Part shown: one piece after another, positions 11,550 to 23,662 of the stretch
Layout: each line of letters opens with the position of its first letter
Position numbering within the stretch: the stretch's first letter is position 1
Origin: Wolfiporia cocos
Taxonomy: Eukaryota; Basidiomycota; Agaricomycetes; Polyporales; Phaeolaceae
DNA length: 64,000 nucleotides
Assembly (NCBI GenBank): GCA_029448655.1
Contig: JACCLO010000002.1
Coordinates: 2,914,001-2,978,000 of the forward strand
Reading direction: 5' to 3'
The notes under the pieces: model-generated
What the model was told of the DNA's origin: nothing
The model's input: only the letters and a program-made list of their open reading frames with translations
Databases searched by the model: none
Position numbers and translations under genes: made by a program

Positions 11550-14500
11550 ATGCATTTGCGCTTTGCGCTGCTACTCCGAGCCAGGCGCCGCCTCCTCATG
11601 CCCTTGGACCTCAAGCGACCCCTCTCCCGTTCCTCCTCGCCCGCTATGCAGTCCGAAGCACTTCGTCCAAACAAGTACGCCAAGGCCCAAGAGAGCCTTC
11701 CCACCAGACTCGGCTCGTCTATGCATCCCGGATCCTCCAGAAGCGGGAAAGCATCCAGGTCAGGTGGCAGGGGAAAAGGTCGTGGCTCTGGTTCGCAAAA
11801 GAAGCCAAAACCACATAGCATCTCTGTCCCCTCTCTTCAAGAGCCGATCCACGACCAAGAGTACATTGAACAGACGTACTGCATCAAGGCTGTAAAGCCG
11901 GCTTGGTTAGAAAACCCCAAGTCACCCGTAGCCAACTATTGCTCGCAGCACTTGAACAAACAGCCCGTGTATGAGAGCACACAAGTTCTTTCGCCGGGTG
12001 GCAGGGTTATTTGGCGAACGACAGTGAATATCGATGGTGGTGAATGGAATGTCACGGCTCATGGGGATCATACGTCACGCAAAGACTCGGAGAGACTTGC
12101 CGCTCTTTCGGCTATGTATCAGCTTGATGCATTGGGAGTGGTGAGTAGCTGTTGCGACGTTAATGCTAACCAGCTGCTTATACCACGTAGTTCGACAGAC
12201 AGGTGGTATCTAAACGCGAGCCCGACATCGAACTGACGCCAACTACGACAAAACTCTCGGATGGCAGTGCCGTCGATTACGAACGAGGCCGGCAGTTCAT
12301 GGATTACTACTGCCGGAGATTCAACTTCGCAAAACCCGAAATATCCTACAGTACTCTTCGGCCCCGTCAAGGGGTAACAGCATGGCAAGCAGAAATGTCT
12401 GTTGGCGGGCGGCGCATCGGTTTCGGCAAGGGCATGAACAAAAAACAGGCCATGTACGCCTGTTACGTTGATGTTACGCAGTACCTCGAACAGTGCGATC
12501 CCAAGGTGTGGACCGAGTTCCTGCAAGATGCGCGCACGGGCAAGGATTTAGGACTCGCGCCCCGTGTCCTATTCCAGATTGATGACGCGCTGCAGGATAA
12601 GGTGGAGGATTTGTGCAAGGATATCAAGCTTAGCTCATTGTGGAAAAACCGACCAAACGCAAGCGAGCATCCCAATCCGCAAGACGCAGGCGCGGTCGCG
12701 CCTGCCTCGATACCTACGGAACCACGCAGACCTTACCACAGAGTTGTTTCCGAGGAATGGCTGAAGACACGATCTGAGGAACTCGAGCAGCGACGTCAGG
12801 CGTACCTCGCTGATTTAGATATGATGAAAATGCGCAGGCAACGAGCAGCACTGCCGGTCTATACCAAAGCGGATGAATTGCTCACGCACATACGGGAGAA
12901 CGAGGTGACTATCTGTATGGCTGCCACGGGCTCCGGTAAGACCACGCAACTCCCACAACTCATTCTCGACGACATGATTGCGCGGGGCGAGGGTGCGAAG
13001 TGCAATATCGTGTGCACACAGCCACGCCGGATTGCTGCGATCAGTGTCGCAGACCGTGTCGCGAAGGAGCGCGGAGAGCGAGCAGGGCGGGGCTCTAGTA
13101 TTGGATACCAAGTACGGTTCGAGTCCAACTTGCCGGACGAACACGGATCGGTCACCTTCTGCACAACGGGTATATTCCTCAAGCGGATGCAGTCTGCGCT
13201 CGAGGGCGGCCCTTCAGTCGGGCGTAGCCTCGACGATGTGACGCACGTCGTTGTGGACGAAGTGCACGAGCGGGACGTCGATACAGACTTGCTGCTCGTG
13301 GTACTGAAGCGTCTCCTCGCCGACCGCAAAGCGCGCGGGAAGCCAATCAAGGTCGTGCTCATGAGCGCAACCATCGACCCAACCCTCTTCCAACAATACT
13401 TCCCTAACGAGCAGGGCCAGCCTGCAAGCGTGCTCGACATCCCTGGCCGCGCGTTTCCCGTTAACAAGAAATTCATAGATGATTACGTCCATGACCTCTA
13501 TAAAGCGCCTGGTTCACAATGGGTATTCCAGGAAGAATCGGTACAAAAATACCTGGTACAGCAGATGGGGTCGGAGGCGCCTGTGATGTCATTATCTCGC
13601 AATCCAAGTCGCAGTGCAACGCCCATCTCTACTGGCGAAGTATCGCTTGAGGAGGATCTCGAACTCCCCGCTCCTCTTATCGCGCTCACCATCGCACATG
13701 TGCTCAAGAACTCGGAAGATGGACACGTCCTTGTGTTCCTGCCTGGTTGGGATGACATTACGACCGTTCAGAAGTTGCTCACGGTTGTCGGAAGGCCCCT
13801 ATTGGGTCTTGACTTCAACGATCAGAGCAAATTCAACATCCACTTGCTACATTCATCCGTCCCTGTTCTTGAACAGCAGGCAATCTTCGAGCCTCCTCCT
13901 CCTGGTATTCGCCGAGTCATTCTTGCAACCAACATTGCCGAAACATCCGTAACGATTCCCGATGTGGTGTATGTCGTCGACTCGGCGAAGGTAAAGGAGC
14001 AACGGTACGATCCAGAGCGGCATATCTCATCCCTCGTCTCCGCCTGGGTCGGTACATCGAACCTCAACCAGCGTGCGGGTCGTGCGGGGCGGCACCGCCC
14101 GGGCGAATACTACGGCATTCTGAGCAAGAAGTTCGCGGACAGCCTGCACCCACACCAGACTGTCGAGATGAAGCGCGTGGACCTTAGCAACGTTGTCATG
14201 CACATCAAGGCGCTAAACTTCCCCGGCATGACCGTCGAGGAAGTGCTAGCAGAGACGATCGAGCCTCCTCCTCCCGACCGCGTCGTCCACGCGATGAATG
14301 CGTTGCAGATGGTGGGCGCACTGGACAAGGACAACAATCTGACATCGCTTGGTCGCGTGCTGTTGCAGCTACCGGTCGACGTGCAAATGGGGCGGCTCGT
14401 ATTGTACGGCAGCTTCTTCAGATGTCTGGATCAGGCGTTGACACTCGCGGCAATCCTGACCAATCGAGACCCGTTCATGGCCCCTATGCATCTGAAGACG

Positions 14501-15653
14501 GAGTCTGCTGCGAGGAAGAACTCCTTTTCCCCCGAGGACTTCCGCTCCGATGCCCTTGCGACTCTTAAAGCGTATAACCAGTGGTGGGATATGCAGCGCA
14601 GGGGTTCGTACTCCGCTGCCAATAGGTTCCTCAGTGAGAACTTCCTCGCCAAGCCGACGATGCTTATGATTGCAAAGATCAAGGAACATCTCTTCTCTTC
14701 CCTGCAGTCGATTGGAGTGATTGATGTCTCCGCTGGAGGTGTCGTCTCCGCGCCATCAGGGCCAAAGAGAGGCGAGGCATTTTACGTTCCGCCAGAGCTG
14801 AACCGCAATGGCGACTCACTGCCCCTGCTTGCTGCTCTCCTTGCGATGGCCTGTCAGCCTAAGTTTGCCATGCGGACGGGAGAGAGGACCTACCGGACAC
14901 AGACGGACAAGGTTGGTTCATTGTATACGCTTCGCAACCTATGTACTGACTCCAAATTTTTAGGTGGTTTTCATTCACCCCTCCAGTGTCAATCATCGCA
15001 AGCGTGAGTTCCCAGAACAGGAATCCAGCGGCCCCCGGACGGAGAAACAAATCATTGCATATGCTGAGAAACGTCAAAACGTCTCCACTGGATCAAGCAA
15101 CCCACAGAAATTCCTTGTCACGACGTCGCGTTTAGATCCGCTAACATACATCCTGTTCGGCGCTTATCGCATCGAGGTCACGGCGCGTGGTCTCGAGTGC
15201 GATGAATGGCTCCCTATTATTGGAAGGCCAGACGCGCTTGACGAGGTTGAACGACTAAAGGGACTGATGCAAGCCTGCTTGTTGCGTGTGTTTGAAGGTA
15301 TCATTGCGGCAAGAACACGGATGGGCAGACGTCCACTACCGCGACGCGACTTGCGGGAAGAGGAATCGGAGGACGAGGACGAAGCTCCGCGCGACCGCTC
15401 ACTCTCGGAAACTGAGATCAAGGAGCTGGACCTGATGACGGACGACTTGGTGAAAATTCTCAACGATTACAGCAGATATCGCATAGCCATGCAATCGCAA
15501 CACAACTCGCGACCCGCGACGCCGATGGATTCACCGTCATACGCGTCTTCCCGATTGCCCTCTCTGACAGGCACACGTTCTGGATACGCCTCAGCATACA
15601 ACTCCAGACCCAGCACGCCTAGTCGACTATCGAGAGGTGGGGGCCGATGGTGA
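11550..15653 (+). CDS. DExH-box RNA helicase (DHX family, HA2/OB-fold)
   Basis: Large superfamily 2 helicase of the DEAH/RHA group, unwinding RNA or RNP in an ATP-dependent manner. Exons 11550-12140, 12191-14911 and 14964-15653 give 1333 residues from the first ATG; ATGs at 11598 and 11646 are also possible. Visible elements: an N-terminal dsRNA-binding-like region (KDSERLAALSAMYQL; KKQAMYACYVDVTQYL), motif I GSGKTT near residue 443, motif II DEVH near 552, motif III SAT near 588, motif VI QRAGRAGR near 822, and the OB-fold signature FIHPSSV near 1107. The acidic and Ser-rich tail after about residue 1210 is disordered. The first 30 residues are Arg/Leu-rich without acids, which could be a mitochondrial presequence if the first ATG is used. 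The precise orthology (DHX29/36/57-like) is unresolved. Confidence 0.9.
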
Positions 15654-16246
15654 AAGCGTGCTAATCAGCCGTGCAGGCAGCATGAACCCTCCACTTTTAC
15701 CGCAGTCGTAAAATGTTCCAGTAACGGGGGGCTACGATGCTCTTCGCTGTGTCTGGAATTCGGGGAGCTGTCATAGCACTTGGCATATGTCTATTACATC
15801 CACTTTGCATTCGCGTATATGTTCTCGGAATAGATACTCGCGCTATACAGTAGTCTGTACAACAACTCACACATCTTGTTCATATAGAAGCAGATTTTAA
15901 ATTATGTACACCCCCCTCTCCTGATAAATGGTCCGTTTCCAACTTAGATCTCGGAGGTCTGGCGAACCGGGTGCAACCTCAACGACTGACTCTTGAAACT
16001 GTGGTCATCCAAACGCTTCAGACTGGTAAGACAAGCTGACGAGGAGCTCAAGCTTGTGGGGGATGATTGAGAGCTCTGTTCAACACAGATGTGTAGGACC
16101 ACCTGGCGTGCTTCAGGTTCATACGGTTGCGTGACAGAATACACCTTCGATCGCATGATTGGCGCCCATAATCGAGAAGTCTGAGCTCCCGCCCCACACG
16201 CACACGATTCAATCCTCTAACCTCATCACTGTGTACACCATTCCTC
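15654..16246. other. Intergenic region, about 590 bp
   Basis: Holds the 3' flank of the helicase gene and the promoter of the AGTRAP-like gene. I see nothing else; the AT-rich stretch near 15880-15920 has no recognised motif. Confidence 0.55.
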
Positions 16247-17006
16247 ATGGCGGAATTCATACAAAGACTTGATCTCTCGAAACTGGTCCTCGTGGAGACC
16301 GTGAGTCGGGAATGGACGCACTTGCAGTACTCGACTTGAGCCCCCCTGGACAGGTCCTGTCCTTCGCAGGAAGTGCGTTTGAAACGCCATATTACAATCT
16401 GCCTATTTTCCTGTTCGGAATGTACGTGCAGGAGCAGGCAGAAGCAGCCCAATCAATGCAAGCGGTCAGTCTGATTACTCTTGGAGACACTCTTCACATT
16501 GACCATCACACACTGTTCTAGTTCACTTACCTACTCGGTGCCTCTGTACTCTACGATTTTATTTGGATGTACAATCATGCCCAACACTGGTTCATCAAGT
16601 TGATTTTCCTGCTGACGCTGGTACTCAAAGTGCGTCACCTAGAGCCACGCACTCGATGACGTTAAGACTTACACATATGACGAAGGTACCTACAATCTTG
16701 GCATTCGCTACTGCTTTACAGCAACGCGGTGGTCAGCTTTCTGGCCTAAGCTTCCGCGGTAACGATCTAGCTGGTGCGACAGGTCAGTAGCGAATCCCTT
16801 CGCAACAGATACAGATGCATTCGCGGGATGACACGTGTTGACACGCTCTACTAGTTTGGTCCATGCCCGGAGGATTCACATCCGGAGGACGAGATGGTTA
16901 CCAAACCGTCGATGAGCCTTCTGAATCACAGACCCCGAAGCCTTTGGGAGCTGCGCCTGCACTCAGCAACCAGACAAGCGCTCCCGGTGCATACCATAAT
17001 GTCTGA
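16247..17006 (+). CDS. AGTRAP-like small multi-pass membrane protein
   Basis: Five exons in phase: 16247-16300, 16354-16464, 16522-16629, 16686-16782 and 16855-17006, giving 173 residues. Three or four hydrophobic segments are visible, around YYNLPIFLFGMY, FTYLLGASVLYDFIWMY, and FIKLIFLLTLVLKVPTILAFA. The LLLK/P...RERGG-like end of the last helix (LKVPTILAF...QQRGG) and overall layout resemble animal AGTRAP (angiotensin receptor-associated protein), a Golgi/endosome membrane protein. The fungal role is unknown. The C-terminal tail with GGFTSGGRDGYQTVDE is soluble. Homology to AGTRAP is my inference from pattern and length, so treat the name as tentative; the gene itself is well supported by five phase-consistent exons. 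Confidence 0.68.
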
Positions 17007-17145
17007 TCGATGTGTCCATCAGACTATTTGCGGTTCAAGGCGCTATTTGATACAAATGCTCTATGTACAGTCTGCTTAAAGCTACAGGATTGTACTAGAC
17101 ATGATGATGGTGTTACATGGGCTGATAATGCCAAGCAGCGAAAGC

Positions 17146-19702
17146 TCAATCATATTCGACCACATTCGCCGGCTCATCGTCTGTTATCCAAATACACCCG
17201 CTTTGCTTCTCTGGTCCTCGACATGCCTCCCATTCGTCCGACATTTCATATTGTGTTCCTTCGACCCAGCGCTCCCAGGCTTCACGCAGGCCCTTCTCCC
17301 AATTCCTTGTCCAGCGCATCGTGTCAAACAACGGCATATTGTCCCGGTTCAGGAAGATGTTTTGCCGAAGCTTGATTAGGATCCCGTCACTGCGATATAT
17401 CACTCTTCCCGTATGATCCCGAGCAGGAACATATTTGGTACTAGAGGCGAGGGCGACGGCGCGGTTCTCATACTGTTGAGTAGAATCGACCACCATGTCC
17501 CTGCCAAATCCCGTGGCGCTTGCCATACTCGCAGCCACGCGTGAACACATCTTGTGCTGATGCTTCAGAAAGGTGAGAATAGGTGTGCCTGACCACAATA
17601 TACTGCACCAGCCCTCGGTCAGCTCGGAAAACGAACATACAATCAATAGCGCACTCAGCCGCCATGGTATGTACATTGCACTGTTTCCGACATTGGCAGA
17701 TCAACGAGATGCTTCATACTGCGAAGGATATTATATATCAATACTGACCTCCATAGTGTCGAGAAATAGGTCTGCGACACGCGAGCGATAGACATGCTCG
17801 TCCTTGCTGGCAACATTCGTAAACCGGATCCTGGCAGCAACTTCCTCTCCTGCCCAGGCTCTGGCTGCTCGCAGGAGATGCTCTTCTCCGGCAGCAGGAA
17901 ACCGTAGCAACCAAAGAATGCTATGCGGTACCCTTATGAGAATGTTCAACCACACAGTAAAGATCGTCTGTACAAGTCTCAGCTGAAGTGCCGCAGAAAC
18001 ACGAGGGTGTTGCCCACCGGGTCAATCTGCGTATGCACAAGGTGGAATTAGAGCGGATGGGTATAGGCGAGATCATAACACACTTTGTAGAGCTGAGCGA
18101 TGCGTTAGATTGGTATCTGCAGTGGGTTAAGTAGCCTTACCTGGTTGAAGTTGGCAAAGATCACCACATCTCTAAGTTCGGTGTTAATACCTAAGTGTGA
18201 TGACAGTGTCGGCGACTCACTGAGGCAAATCAGGGAAGATGCGCTGTCTCATTTGCACTCTTCTGGCTTCCTCATCACGCCAAAGCTGTTCTACTGGTGT
18301 GGCAGCCCTTTCTTCAATACTGAGCTGCTCATCTCCGCGGAAGGATTGCTTGTGATCGGTGACCATAAAGGAATGCTGCCCGAATCGAGTTAGCAGCAAT
18401 GCGAATTCTCGATGGAAGGTGCATACAGGTATGTTAATCAATTTCTCAGAGCTGTGCGATACAAAGGTCAGGTCGCGGATCGGACCTGCGCAATGAAATG
18501 GCACCCACTAAATCCAGCTATCGGAGCTTGACTCGGGATCGGCGTCCGCATCAAAATCGAAAATGTGCTGCATCTCCTCATGAGATTCTCGTGATCGACG
18601 CCACACTTCTGCAGCACTCATATGAGAAGGAGCTGATATCTTGCAGCCCACAAGGTAATCGCACCACCCTAAGGTCCATTGTCCGTCACTGATTTTAACT
18701 GTCGGCAATTCAGGAACACGGCTCACCTGCAGAGAGCGTTCCTGCGTAGCCCATCAGTTGAATTTGTATGGGACACGGACGTATGGCGAAGATGTCATTT
18801 CGTAATCCTTTAGTGTAGCCACCTAAGTTGACAACTGTCCACGAACGCGTTAGTGTCTTTACAGAGAGTCAGTTGATATCATACGGATATGAATGTTGTG
18901 CTGGACGATATGTTCCACGATTGCGTGAGTGGACCATGAAGACAAATCTACAAAATTTTCGACCCGACCAGCAATAATCGGGCGATAATCAGACCCGTCC
19001 CAGGGGCTAGTGGTGTATAGGAAAACGTTAAAATAGTTACGGTCATGAAATTTGAAGACAGATTGCATTAGATGTGACAGGGGATGGTCGCTGACGGTGA
19101 AATCAATATACGGCAAAATTCCGCAATGAGACGTTGACGTACTTGACATCGTTCGATACGTAACCGATATTCAGCTTACCCCTAACAGGAGTTGGCGGCG
19201 GACGAAAAACGTGCTCAGGAAGCCACGTCTGAGAATGTGCCGTGTACGAAATACGAAGGGCATTTCTGTGACCGATAAGGCGCACCATACGAGGTGCTAA
19301 GGGATATGTGAACTAAACAGAAATTGCTAAGATACCGTTGGTTGCCATAGGAAGACGGTACCCACTGTATGGAACGGGAGGACCGATGGAACTGGTGGAT
19401 TCTTCAAGTTCACAGGCAGTGTCGGTCGGCGATAATAGCTACTGAGATCTGGTGCTGTTGCAAAAATGGGTTCCGCCGAAGATAAGATCTTCCCGTAAGC
19501 TCTCAGGTACCATTGTCTCTGCAACCGAGGAAGCACCCAGTCGATAAACCGCAAAACAATACCAGCCTCGTTAATGTTCATCTGTCCGTGTTTACCCCTG
19601 CCACGCGGTCTGAAACAGGTTTCACATCTGGCCTTTTCGTTCGAGCACAGGGGACGCCCGTAGGCTGCTTCAACCGCTTGCAGGAGTAGTGGTATGCCCC
19701 TG
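17146..19702 (-). CDS. O-GlcNAc transferase (GT41) catalytic unit, N-terminus unresolved
   Basis: Fungal OGT-like glycosyltransferase. Exons traced: about 19702-19366, 19312-19143, 19090-18885, 18834-18727, 18668-18509, 18451-18427, 18375-18221, 18171-18141, 18092-18084, 18026-18018, 17967-17749, 17680-17655 and 17602-17146. Catalytic hallmarks are present: GYVSNDV followed by DHPLSHLMQSVF (base histidine region), LGGYTKGLRNDIF, QLMGYAGTL, NQLYKIDP (the lysine equivalent to the UDP-contacting one in human OGT), ILWLLRFPAAG, and HTMAADILWSGTPILTF with SRVAAS. The pre-catalytic linker (GRPL, NEAGIVLRFIDWVLPRLQRQWYL) is also there. No TPR exons are found in the roughly 550 bp up to the next gene, so the protein looks short, or the N-terminus is highly diverged. 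The enzyme would glycosylate Ser/Thr of cytosolic or nuclear proteins. Confidence 0.85.
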
Positions 19703-20254
19703 CTGGTTTATTCCAACATGTGTGTGCGCTAGACGGGCTGCAGCAATTTCTGATCAGCGGTACGCATCAGTCGTCATCGGCGGCGCCTTATCCAACCCCG
19801 CTGCATGCGCCGCGATGCAAACCTCACTTCGTTGGCATGCATCGGTAGCTACATCGGAATTGCCACACACTGGACCACGTGTGTCATCACCGTGGGGTAA
19901 TGGCCGCCTGGGCCTCTGGAACAACAAGCCGTGGACTTCGTGCATCTGATTGTTCAAAGCAGTTTTGATGCGCCATAATTGGACAATGATGCCTATATCA
20001 AGCCGTATCAGCAGCGACACCCGAGAGGCCATGCGCATTACGTGTTTGGCGGCGAATGAAGTCGAGATTCAAGCCACCTGCACCTGTGTGAGACAATATA
20101 TCCACAAAGCTGGTACCCAAATAGACGACAGTACGAGCCGGTCCCAGGCGAATGCCCAAAGTCTCTTCATTCGTCTCCGATACAATTCAGATCGGACATA
20201 TTGTACACGTTTGAAACAGATTTACTCGAAACCTGGCACTCATGGCCCCGATTT
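19703..20254. other. Region upstream of the OGT catalytic unit
   Basis: About 550 bp between the traceable OGT exons and the 3' end of the epimerase gene. I could not find TPR-coding exons on the minus strand. Short frames here carry no recognisable motif. An unresolved first exon of the OGT gene must lie here if the gene is active. Confidence 0.5.
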
Positions 20255-21300
<1,046 letters not shown>

Positions 21301-23662
21301 GTTGCGGATGTGTGCAGTCGACCCGGTGTTGTAAGCGAGTTATGGACCTATGAACTGAGAACGTGCTTGCCACTCGCTCGGGGATAACGTCATTGGCGGT
21401 CCGGGACCCGGAAGAAATGAGGGTGACTAGTCCCGCGCCTGACATTCCTAAGATGGTTTGTACCGCAGCCTGCCCTAAATAAAGAGAGCTGACCGATATG
21501 TACCGAAGCAGCCTCTTGGGCACCCTCGTCCTCCTCTTCCGACCGACGCTTCACCGACATGCTGAAAATTGCATTAAGACTAGGAAGCTGGTTAGATCAA
21601 GGTAAGGCGTATGTGCGTATCTGGCTTCTCGTTATTTAATCATTATGCAGTTCCCTGGAACTATTGTCTAGAGTCGGATACCAGTTCCCTCGATTAGGGG
21701 CTACGAGGCCGGGTCGCCTGGCTATTGGGTCTCTTGTGCTTACGCGCATCGAGGATTCAGCTGAGTATTGGTATCAGGCAGGCTGCCTGCAGACGCGGTT
21801 GCTCATGACAGAGACCTACGATGCCTTGCTATGCAGTGCAGCATACCTGACACTCTAGACCCAGAGCTCCAAACACTATCACAGCGCACTGCACTTTTCG
21901 ATCCCAAGTTGGACGAATATGACGGGGTCCTCGAGCCGGGTGGTTGAGGCAGCCTCGGCTGTTCTTGTCACCCTCCGTGCCTTTGGTGCGGCGAGGGTGA
22001 AACTGTCATGACCAGATAAATGCGTCCCTGCATTAATGCGAACAAGCTGCTAACCGCACACCGTACACCGAGACATTGCCACCGCATGCGCGAGTTACCC
22101 TACTGGCCAGACCTTCTGAACAGACCCTTGACACGATGACCAGTCGCGTCGAATTACACCGTACACCCAAACCTGGAACACGCCATCAGCAGAAATGCCG
22201 ATAGCTCCAGTTTGAATCCGTCGATATTGGTAGACATACCTCTATCAATGACGAGAACTACGACCCCGATCAGGCTTCCTTCGTTGTAGCCGCACGAGAA
22301 CCTCATGGTTTATCGGCGGCTAGATGCTTCTGCGTCACGAAGATCCAGCTTGGGAGGGTCCATCGCCGGCAGCTGGCTCCTTTATAGCAGACATACGAGG
22401 ACGCGAGTCTATCGGTGCGAGCTATAGCATCCCTTGGGGTGCGCCGAAGATTAGTCAACACGTCGACGATGGGTCGAGCATTCTAACGAACTGCTCTGTG
22501 CCGAGACTCACACCTCGAGCGTCGCCGGTCGCATACCACGACTGTGTTATCCCCGCTTGGCCGATTGGCAAGTTGTCGCCGTCTACTTGGCCGTTTGGCG
22601 AGTATAATTGTATCGGACCTGGTCGTTTGGCAAGTCGTCATCTGTACCGTCCAGTACTGGAACATCTGGGGGTGTTTCTTCGACACATAATCGTACCAAG
22701 TATCACATCACGCTGTATCTGGCAGTACGCCATGTCACGCTTTACTGAGCGTTCGCCACGCGGCGAAAATCCGTTTGGCCCCGCCGAACGCGAGGTTACC
22801 ACAGCCAACACTTGTTGCCCCGGCACAAGTATTCTTCTGCGCTGCGCGCGGATGTGTACGCTTTTACTGGCGCTGCCCTTGTGGCCAACTGTCTCATCGA
22901 CAGTCGGCGAACTGTTGCGCAAACAGTTGACCACACCTGCACCGGGTGTTGGTCGGCCTCGCCAGCAATCACGGTTAGAATGCCTCCCTCTGCCGGTAAG
23001 CACGGGTAGTTTTTGTTTTTTCTGCCTTTATTCCTACTAATATCCCTACCCCAGACGCACGGTCCATTGGGTGCTAGCATTCGCGGCTTCGTCGTGCGAT
23101 GCGGTCGCACTACGAAACGGCAGTCCTAGGTGGCCGCCTTGTGTCCGCACAATTTTTGGAACCCCCTCTTCTTCGTGAAGAGATGCTTTCGCTCTTGATG
23201 GCTTCGCGCTCCCTAGTCCGTAGCTACAATGTAATGCGATGTGTGTAAGCGATTATTAGTTCGAAATGGAAAGTGCGGGTTTGAGACTCAAGGCCATTCG
23301 ATGGCATGATATCGCCCAACGCTTTAGGCGTCAGCCTCTGCCATTATAAAAACCGACGAGCTCACTGCCAACTCCGGCAAAAGTAAACATTGTTTGAGTT
23401 TGCAAGTGTGCCCGAGATGTGCCAGCGCCAAGAGGATACGAGACACGCGATCAGGATATTATCTGTGCGCGTTCTAAGAGCACTGACGTTAGCGCTTCTC
23501 TCAGCACCCTCAACCACCCAACTACATCAAGTACGCCACAGCTTCTCGTCTCGCCTGTAGTACCAACACTTGGAGGACTCTCGGTCTGTCATCACAAGCC
23601 CCCCGTCCGATCACGGCTGCTGACGCCAGATCACGACCTCAACCACCACAGCGTGACCCATA
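21301..23662. other. Gene-poor stretch of about 2.36 kb
   Basis: The longest stretch without a supported gene. It holds a 238-residue plus-strand frame at 22324-23040 of unconvincing composition, a possible short minus-strand exon at about 21560-21500 (an acidic MSVKRRSEEEDEG-type start), degenerate 30-bp repeats at 22558-22648, and the promoter of the PP2A scaffold gene. I recognise no transposase or polymerase motif. Confidence 0.5.
22558..22648 (+). repeat. Three degenerate tandem repeats of about 30 bp
   Basis: Three successive units begin TTGGCCGATTGGCAAGT, TTGGCCGTTTGGCGAGT and TGGTCGTTTGGCAAGT at about 30-bp intervals. They diverge after the first 16 or so bases. They lie inside the gene-poor stretch. 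Confidence 0.5.

Noticed and set aside
12859..13476. 205-residue minus-strand frame
   Set aside because: Antisense shadow of the helicase core, which is conserved on the plus strand.
22324..23040. 238-residue plus-strand frame as a gene
   Set aside because: Rich in Ser, Pro, Cys and Arg with no motif, no splice signals that extend it, and it crosses degenerate repeats. Kept only as a finding.
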